64,000 nt of DNA, taken from the NCBI GenBank assembly GCA_963682025.1, contig OY821518.1, positions 142,576,529-142,640,528 on the forward strand, read 5' to 3'. The position numbers and the translations under genes were made by a program. Positions 58,214 to 64,000 of the stretch are shown piece by piece. The notes beneath the pieces were generated by a model that saw only the letters and a program-made list of their open reading frames with translations, was not told the DNA's origin and searched no databases. This stretch comes from Cordilura impudica (lineage: Eukaryota; Arthropoda; Insecta; Diptera; Scathophagidae). Position 1 is the stretch's first letter; each line of letters starts with the position of its first letter.

Positions 58214-58675
58214 GTGATGGATCAAGTATATAATGCATACTACTCAAGGCAGCAGGGAGGTGGAATAAGTCATATCGGAACATTATATGTGACTCCACGA
58301 GTTTTGCAGCATGGTCGCGGAATCGGTTCATTTTTTTCATCACTATTTAGAACATTAAAACCTTTAATTTTTTCTGGAGTAAATACAATTAAAAATCAAG
58401 CAATTGATACCAGTAAAGCTATATTAAATGACTTCGGTCGCAAGCCTTTACGAAATATTTTGGATGAACAAGGAAAAATTGCGTTAAATAACTTATCAGA
58501 GAAAGCTGTCAAAAAAATATATTCCAAGTTCCAACGAGGTTCAGGCAAGAGACGTATAAAACGTCGAAATAAAAAAAGAAATCGTCAGTCTCTCAAACAT
58601 TCTAAAGTGAAACGCATAAGGAAGAAAAAGAAGAAAAACACCAATATAAATATTAAAGACATATTTTCAAAATGA
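58214..58675 (+). CDS. Basic virion protein, adenovirus pVI/pX-like
   Basis: 153 residues. Gly-rich start (QQGGGISHIG), an amphipathic segment GIGSFFSSLFRTLKPLIFSG at about 36-55, then NQAIDTSKAI, and a very basic tail from about residue 111 (KRRIKRRNKKRNRQ, KRIRKKKKKN). This fits a fusion of a pVI-like membrane-lytic piece with a core-like DNA-binding piece. Three Q-x-G-x-G motifs (13-17, 32-36, 107-111) flank these modules and are candidate maturation-protease sites. The stop overlaps the major capsid ATG by 4 nt (ATGA). Confidence 0.7.
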   Translation: MMDQVYNAYYSRQQGGGISHIGTLYVTPRVLQHGRGIGSFFSSLFRTLKPLIFSGVNTIKNQAIDTSKAILNDFGRKPLRNILDEQGKIALNNLSEKAVKKIYSKFQRGSGKRRIKRRNKKRNRQSLKHSKVKRIRKKKKKNTNINIKDIFSK

Positions 58676-59958
58676 ACATGTCAAAACATATAGAATGTAT
58701 GAAAAGTGAATTGGATTTATTTGAACCACATCCCATTCAAACTAGTATTTTAAACACCGAAGAAGTATCCTACAATCCTATCGCAACTTTGGACAACCCC
58801 AGCTCTATAGAATTTGTGTGTCTCGGTAATGGAGATACATATCGTGATTTGTCTAGCGTATACCTAAGATTAGTAATTCAACTCAAAGCAAAGGATAACT
58901 CAGATATTACAGACGATTCAATTGGAGTTGTAAATAATATTCTACATTCTCTGTTTCGAAGTGTTTCTGTCTATCTGAATAATGTTCCCGTATCCCATAG
59001 CGATAATAACTATCACTATAAGACTTATATACAAACATTACTTAATTATGGAAGTGATGCTAGTCGAACTCATCTAACATCATCTGGATGGTATCCTGAC
59101 TATTATATCGATGGTGAACTTCGAAAAGGACAAAAACAAATTAACAAGTTATTTGCACGAAGTAATAAAGTTGAGTTAATTGGACGAGTTCATGGTGATA
59201 TCTTTAGTCAGCCTAAATTACTTTTAAATAATGTAGATTTACGTATTGTATTTAATTTGGAGAAATCATCATTTTATATGATGGATCTCGAATCAACTGG
59301 TGCTGAATTGAAAATTTTGGAGGCTCAATTATATATGAATCACATTACTGTTAATCCGGGAATATTACTAGCTCACCATAAAATGTTGCAGGAAAAACCA
59401 GCCATATATCCATTAAATAGAACTGAAATTAAATCGTTTACCATGTATCCTGGAAATCATAGTTTATCTATTGATAATGTAGTAATTGGTCAATTACCTA
59501 CATTTTTGGCATTTTGTATGGTTGGAAATGTTGCATACTCAGGGAATATAAAAATGGATCCATTTGAGTTTAAACATTTTTATTTACAAACACTAAATTT
59601 GTCAGTAAATGGTATTCAAATTCCATCACAAGCATTAGAATTTGATTATTCCGGTGTAACCCATAGAAGTACGAGAGCATACAATATGTTATTTAATGCT
59701 ATTGGAATAAAGAATTCCGATAGAGGAATTCATATAAATAAACAATCATTTGATAATGGTTCATTCATTTTGGGGTTTGATCTTTCACCTGATCATTCTA
59801 ATAACGATTTATGTGCAAAGATTTTAAAGCAAGGAAATGTACGCATTGAAGGAAAATTCACACGAGCTTTGTTGGAACCAGTGACATGTCTTGTTTATTG
59901 TGAATATGATTCTATGATTGAAATTGATAAAAATAGAAACGTTAAAATAACTTTATAA
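58672..59958 (+). CDS. Major capsid protein, double jelly-roll type
   Basis: 428 residues. The N-terminus contains ECMKSELDLFEPHPIQTSIL and IEFVCLGNGDTYRDLSSVYL, then strand-rich stretches through SVYLNNVPVSHSDNNYHYKT, YPLNRTEIKSFTMYPGNHSL and FKHFYLQTLNLSVNGIQIPS, ending SCLVYCEYDSMIEID-like. Similar segments occur in Polinton and other bamfordvirus major capsid proteins, which form the shell of hexameric capsomers. The length is normal and there is no break. It starts in a 4-nt overlap with the previous ORF and ends 2 nt before the protease ATG, so the three genes are tightly linked. Confidence 0.88.
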   Translation: MNMSKHIECMKSELDLFEPHPIQTSILNTEEVSYNPIATLDNPSSIEFVCLGNGDTYRDLSSVYLRLVIQLKAKDNSDITDDSIGVVNNILHSLFRSVSVYLNNVPVSHSDNNYHYKTYIQTLLNYGSDASRTHLTSSGWYPDYYIDGELRKGQKQINKLFARSNKVELIGRVHGDIFSQPKLLLNNVDLRIVFNLEKSSFYMMDLESTGAELKILEAQLYMNHITVNPGILLAHHKMLQEKPAIYPLNRTEIKSFTMYPGNHSLSIDNVVIGQLPTFLAFCMVGNVAYSGNIKMDPFEFKHFYLQTLNLSVNGIQIPSQALEFDYSGVTHRSTRAYNMLFNAIGIKNSDRGIHINKQSFDNGSFILGFDLSPDHSNNDLCAKILKQGNVRIEGKFTRALLEPVTCLVYCEYDSMIEIDKNRNVKITL

Positions 59959-59960
59959 AA

Positions 59961-60419
59961 ATGAATACCATACAGATTGAAAAAGCGCTTTTAAAAAACA
60001 AAGCTACCCGAAAGTATTTCCAAGGTGTTTTTGCTTCAGATAAACTTCCAAAGCGTATACCTAAGCGTCCAGCTATCTTTATTGCCAATACAGATCCATC
60101 ATACAAAACAGGACAGCATTGGATTGCATTTTATTTTGACGTTTATAATAATGCTGAGTTTTTTGATTCTTATGGACAACAGCCCTTAAATTTAGAATTT
60201 CTAACATTTTTAGAAAATAACAGCAACAACTTTAAAATCAATAAACAGCAACTACAGGGATATTTTTCAAAGACTTGTGGTCATTATTGCTTACTTTATA
60301 GTTTATATAAATCACAGCAAAAACGTTTGAAACTATTTTTAAGTCAATTTAGAAAAACTGATTATAATTTTAATGATAAAAAAGTAGTTCAACAATGTAA
60401 AAAATATTTCTCGCTGTAA
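59961..60419 (+). CDS. Adenain-like cysteine protease
   Basis: 152 residues. Catalytic residues visible: H53 in GQHWIAFYF, D69 in FFDSYG, C106 in KTCGHYC, and an oxyanion Gln at 99, seven before the Cys, as in adenovirus protease. This is the C5/Ulp1-like fold that processes structural proteins. Starts 2 nt after the major capsid stop. Complete and intact. Followed at 60448-60513 by a 66-bp inverted remnant of the left-arm ORF end. Likely substrates are the QxGxG-bearing proteins in the same block (inference). Confidence 0.92.
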   Translation: MNTIQIEKALLKNKATRKYFQGVFASDKLPKRIPKRPAIFIANTDPSYKTGQHWIAFYFDVYNNAEFFDSYGQQPLNLEFLTFLENNSNNFKINKQQLQGYFSKTCGHYCLLYSLYKSQQKRLKLFLSQFRKTDYNFNDKKVVQQCKKYFSL

Positions 60420-60447
60420 AAGATAAGTTATTGATATATCTACATAT

Positions 60448-60513
60448 TAAATAAAACAAAATGGATTTTAAATTTTGACTTTTATTTGTTTTCTTTATTT
60501 TCTTTTTGGCTCA
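60448..60513 (-). repeat. Inverted copy of the 3' end of the 47442 ORF
   Basis: Matches 47754-47820 in inverse with one or two changes, including the terminal codons and the ATCCATTTTGTTTTATTTA flank. See findings. Confidence 0.8.
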
Positions 60514-60591
60514 TAAACTCAAGATATAAATATTTATTAAAAAGAGAAGGATATATATACATATATATCTAAAATTGTAATCTTATATTTA

Positions 60592-60629
<38 letters not shown>

Positions 60630-60646
60630 AAAATTTATTAATATTT

Positions 60647-61144
60647 TTATATAGAATTTCTATATATATTGTTTATCAAACTTTCATTTTGACGGTAGGC
60701 TTGTACTAATAATAAGTCATCAGATAAGTCATCTTGTGAGTCCCATAAATTATATGTGATTTGAGGTGGTGGTGGTGTTTCAGGTGTCTCAGGAATCCAA
60801 TCCTCTATATTCAAGAAACCCATTTGGTTGGTGGGTATTTCTTCAATCAATTCTCCGCTAAGGAACAGCATATCATATGAATTTTTATATGAAGAAACAT
60901 CAGGAGTATCAAATGAAGAAACATTATGAGTAGAGATTCGCTCTATCTCATTTTCAATGAGACAGTTTGTTGTGTGTATTACGTAGTTGGATACACCCGG
61001 TATGTATTTACTGCAGTAAACACATTCTACGCTGGGAGTGTTTTCCATACACTCCAAACTATTTTCCATGTGTTTGAGGAATTCTGATTCATCCTCATAG
61101 AAAATGGTGCAGAGCGAGCACTTAAAAAAATTCATGTTTTCCAT
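60647..61144 (-). CDS. TIR-encoded zinc-finger protein, right copy
   Basis: 165 residues, minus strand, homologous to 46829-47254 over the first ~135 residues, with identical zinc modules. Differs by a 27-nt insertion (DTPDVSSYKN region) and a longer C-terminus (NLWDSQDDLSDDLLLVQAYR and then QNESLINNIYRNSI). This end looks ancestral because the left copy has lost it by deletion. Points inward, convergent with the protease gene. Confidence 0.75.
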   Translation of the reverse strand: MENMNFFKCSLCTIFYEDESEFLKHMENSLECMENTPSVECVYCSKYIPGVSNYVIHTTNCLIENEIERISTHNVSSFDTPDVSSYKNSYDMLFLSGELIEEIPTNQMGFLNIEDWIPETPETPPPPQITYNLWDSQDDLSDDLLLVQAYRQNESLINNIYRNSI

Positions 61145-61893
61145 TTTTAATAAATTTTTTTATTTTTTTATTTCGATCAAAATTTGTAATTAATAGTTTC
61201 CCGTGTAGTTGACTACTGAACGAAATGAAACTATTTTTCCTTAATATTATTTTGGTTAATGATAAACAATAATTTAATCTGTCTTCACTACACATAACAT
61301 AGGAAAAAGGTACCCAATTTCCAATAAGTAACGTATTTTTAAAAAGTGTTGTTATTTATTTTAATTTTAATCAAATCTATTTATGATTTATTAACCAGGC
61401 TTATCATTTTCCAAAACTATGCCTTTTTATAAGGATTTTATGATCATGTTAAAACACTAATCTAGATTTTTGTTATATACATAAAAATTTTCAAACATGT
61501 GTACTGGATAAGTGACAACATTTATGTTTCTATTGGTTTTATTGTTTACAAACTGTCGATTTGTTTCAATCATGTTTAGTTTTGATTCAAGTGTTTTGGT
61601 AATTGTGTGGTAAATTTTTATATGTTTCTATTTGTTTTATTGTTTACAAACTGTCGATTTGTTGCAATCTTTCAATTGTGTGGTAAATTTTTATATGCAT
61701 GCATTTTATGTATCAGGCGCACGGAGATTTTAGAAAGTATTTTTCAGTTGATTAGAAATAATTTAATCTGTCTTCGCTACACATAGCAAAGTAAAAAGTT
61801 ATTCAATGTTATAGTAAAAAGTTATTCAACTTTGCGCCATCTAACGGGGCAAAAATTTAATAATTCCTGGTTCTCCTATAAGCCTGGTTCTCC

Positions 61894-62354
61894 TATAGAC
61901 ACCAACCAAACAGCGCCATCTAACGGTGGCGAAAATGAAAAATTCCTGGTTCTCCTATATCTTATCTACTAAAATTTTTTTCGGGCAAGCCCCTAGCGGG
62001 TCTTGCCCTCAAGTTAGTTAGTATAGACACCAACCAAACAGCGCCATCTAACGGTGGCGAAAATGAAAAATTCCTGGTTCTCCTATATCTTATCTACTAA
62101 AATTTTTTTCGGGCAAGCCCCTAGCGGGTCTTGCCCTCAAGTTAGTTAGTATAGACACCAACCAAACAGCGCCATCTAACGGTGGCGAAAATGAAAAATT
62201 CCTGGTTCTCCTATATCTTATCTACTAAAATTTTTTTCGGGCAAGCCCCTAGCGGGTCTTGCCCTCAAGTTAGTTAGTATAGACACCAACCAAACAGCGC
62301 CATCTAACGGTGGCGAAAATGAAAAATTCCTGGTTCTCCTATATCTTATCTACT
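61894..62354. repeat. Tandem 128-bp units, right TIR (3.6 copies)
   Basis: Unit ends at 61970, 62098, 62226 and 62354 (TATCTTATCTACT). One more unit than the left TIR. Confidence 0.9.
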
Positions 62355-62360
62355 CCTGTT
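62355..62360. other. Polinton target site duplication, right
   Basis: CCTGTT directly after the element, equal to 45741-45746. Confidence 0.92.
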
Positions 62361-63170
62361 AATAACCAATAGATCTCAAAAACAAAAGTACATTACAGTA
62401 GCATTCTTAATTTTTTGCTTCATTTCATTTGACAAACATTTTTTATATAGATAAAATAATTCTGTGCACCTCAATTGATTCCTCAAGCATTTTTCTCTCA
62501 AAAACGTCAAACTCTGGATCCATATCTCAATTGGTATATATTAATATAAGCAGATATGCATTCGTTTCCAACGTTAATGTATTAAATTAATTTTCTGGGA
62601 ATTTAAAAAGTATTACAAAAAAAATTAAAAATTTTAAAAATTTATGGCTTTTATAACAAATGTAAACAAAACAATTGACAAAGAAAACAATTTCTTAAAC
62701 TTAATACAAAAACATTATTACAACAAACACACTGAATTTGTAGCATTTTTTAGAGGTGTCTCCATATTTTACGCCATATATTGACACAATTATGCCCGCT
62801 TTTCCACGTTTTAAATACTGACCTGCTCGAAGTATTGACAATATTGTCCTAATTTTACCCAGGTAAATGGTTTAGTTTGTGAATCAGCATGATTTCAACA
62901 GGCATAGAAACAGACGGACGGAATAGCCGGACATCGCTATATGGACTCGAGTTAATATATGTATATTAATCCATATACCTCTACAAAGTGGTGTGGAAGG
63001 TATTTATAATAACAATCAATAGAACATTTTTTTTGTTAGATTTGTAGTCATTTTTCAGACATATTGCAATTAATACTTTAATTAATATGCAAATTCTAAT
63101 TTTGTTTCAATGGTGCGTGGTAAAGAAGAAGAAAGCATATATTTCAAAAATTCATAACTGCACTTTATTC
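62361..63170. other. Flanking DNA, repeat debris
   Basis: No gene. A weak DINE-like fragment with ACAGACGGACGGAATAGCCG lies near 62910-62930, followed by GTGTGGAAGGTAT. Confidence 0.4.
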
Positions 63171-63175
63171 TTAAT

Positions 63176-63214
63176 CTGACCGGTTTCTGGCATTTCAGCC
63201 TTCATCAGCGATTT
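63176..63214 (-). ncRNA. Degenerate hammerhead-like motif
   Basis: Minus strand: AATCG, core CTGATGA, weak stem II GGC/GCC, GAAAC, CGGTC, AGATT. Stem I AATC/GATT has a neighbouring G-A mismatch. Resembles motifs known from Penelope-like ends. Low certainty. Confidence 0.4.
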
Positions 63215-63414
63215 ATTGCACATTGTGATAATTGTTATGTTATAATTGAATAGATAGTTTCTATATGAAAAAAAAATATTGTTTCAAAGTTGATTTAAAT
63301 TTTAGTTTGTTATATTGGAGTAGGTCTAATTGTATTACTCTTTGCTTGGATTCTCATTGCATTGGCTTCACATCAGAATTAAATTTTTTACCAAAAAAAC
63401 TATCTAGTGCTTTT

Positions 63415-63461
63415 GGTTACTGATGAGGGTTGGTGACTCGACCCGAAACAGCTGTATAACC
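63415..63461 (+). ncRNA. Hammerhead ribozyme, complete secondary structure
   Basis: Stem I GGTTA/TAACC, core CTGATGA (63420-63426), stem II GGGTTG/CGACCC with loop GTGACT, GAAA, a minimal stem III CAGCTG, then TA as the cleavage dinucleotide. All conserved core positions are satisfied. The very short, palindromic stem III is typical of hammerheads in Penelope-like elements, which may act as dimers. Confidence 0.65.
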
Positions 63462-64000
63462 TGTCATGCAGAATATAGATCAATTTTTGTAACAAATATG
63501 CCAATGCTTTTTGCTTTATTTAAAGTAAAAACATTTGATCTTGAGTTATATGAATTATTTTGTATTTTTTTTTTTTTTGTAAGCATTTCGCTATTTAATA
63601 CATAAAATATTATTAATAATATAATTCTCGATCCTAGAACAAGACCACTTTTGATGGAACTAAGGTTGAATATTGTTAATCACTTTACTTAGTCCGTTTC
63701 CACTTAACTTTAAAACAGTTTTTGAATAGCTTGAATTTAGTACTGAAATAATATTATGTTTTTAAAAATATCCAAGCTAATATTATTAGTTTTTCCAGAA
63801 TTTGAGTCTCAAAAAACAGATGGAGCTCTGATGCTCAACGATGAGACACATGGATGTAGGACAATATGGTTCTTAGTACCTAATAGAAGTTTGTGTGACG
63901 GTAAGATACAATTTTTGGAAAATTCAAATTCTGCAAGTAAAAAAATTAACAACATAAGGATAAAGAATTAAGAGTGCCCATATTTTTATACCCTCCACAC
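63462..64000. other. Spacer to window end; DINE-like head begins at 63988
   Basis: A TATACCCTCCAC start at 63988 is cut by the window edge. Short ORFs here (60 and 71 residues) were not recognised. Confidence 0.4.

Larger units (their letters stand above)
45747..62354. mobile_element. Polinton/Maverick virus-like DNA transposon, 16,608 bp
   Basis: Bounded by AGTAGATAAGATATAGG and its inverse and by a 6-bp duplication. It encodes the Polinton hallmark set: integrase, protein-primed PolB, FtsK/HerA-type packaging ATPase, adenain-like protease, major and minor capsid proteins, plus auxiliary ORFs. Left-arm genes run rightward, polB runs leftward in the middle, and the morphogenesis block runs rightward to the right TIR. 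Polintons are thought capable of making virions because they hold both capsid genes. This copy has an insertion in polB. It lies 3' of the paralogue exon at 35 kb and may sit in its intron (inference). Confidence 0.95.
60514..62354. repeat. Right terminal inverted repeat of the Polinton
   Basis: Inverse of 45747-47316, with a 35-nt A run (60593-60627), about 130 extra bp encoding the zinc-finger C-terminus, and one extra 128-bp unit. Confidence 0.9.

Noticed and set aside
1..64000. tRNA or rRNA genes
   Set aside because: No cloverleaf with proper anticodon arm or rRNA signature was recognised by eye; a dedicated scan was not possible.

Overview
The window is AT-rich, intron-containing, repeat-saturated DNA from a higher (probably calyptrate) fly. 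Three things support this: a four-exon gene that reads as the dipteran Cyt-b5-r (cytochrome b5-related) gene, many DINE-1/INE-1-like repeats that carry a GTCY microsatellite, and a wide set of insect transposon families. No bacterial-style operons, rRNA or tRNA genes were recognised. All calls come from reading the sequence and its translations; no database was searched.

Layout. 0.1-1.3 kb: decayed LINE. 1.7-25.5 kb (minus): Cyt-b5-r, four exons with canonical splice sites. Its last intron is 22.3 kb long and filled with transposons: a Mutator/Phantom-like element with 0.5 kb inverted repeats, DINE-like repeats, several MITEs, and two recent tandem duplications of about 2.3 kb and 3.0 kb. 26-34.5 kb: mariner remnant, Helitron end with helicase fragment, inverted DINE-like copy, second Tc1/mariner-like remnant. 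35.05-35.17 kb (plus): a lone first exon that closely resembles Cyt-b5-r exon 1, with the same intron phase, so probably a divergently transcribed paralogue whose remaining exons lie outside the window. 35.5-45.7 kb: hAT-like foldback element, second Phantom-like element, Penelope-like element with a GIY-YIG domain and a hammerhead-like motif, a GCATGC palindrome, a 5'-truncated LINE with endonuclease, RT, RNase H and zinc knuckle, and a 39-bp minisatellite.

45.75-62.35 kb: a 16.6 kb Polinton/Maverick, the main feature. It has a 6-bp target duplication (CCTGTT on both sides) and long inverted terminal repeats. Its gene set is nearly complete: chromodomain integrase, protein-primed family B DNA polymerase (minus strand), packaging ATPase, penton-like minor capsid protein, double-jelly-roll-type major capsid protein, adenain-like protease, and a basic pVI/core-like protein, plus several small proteins of unknown function. 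The right-arm genes from ATPase to protease are packed with overlaps of 4-86 nt or gaps of 2-65 nt. The copy is dead in one respect: the polymerase gene is split by a 799-bp foldback element with an 8-bp target duplication. Other ORFs look open.

The less-described details of the Polinton are: zinc-finger genes carried inside both terminal repeats, terminal repeats built from 128-bp units with unequal copy number, a 103-bp sequence placed identically upstream of two oppositely oriented genes, a 50-residue CCHC zinc-knuckle ORF, a 59-bp spliceosomal intron in polB, and a repeated Q-x-G-x-G / Q-x-G-G motif in structural proteins that could be the sites of its own protease.
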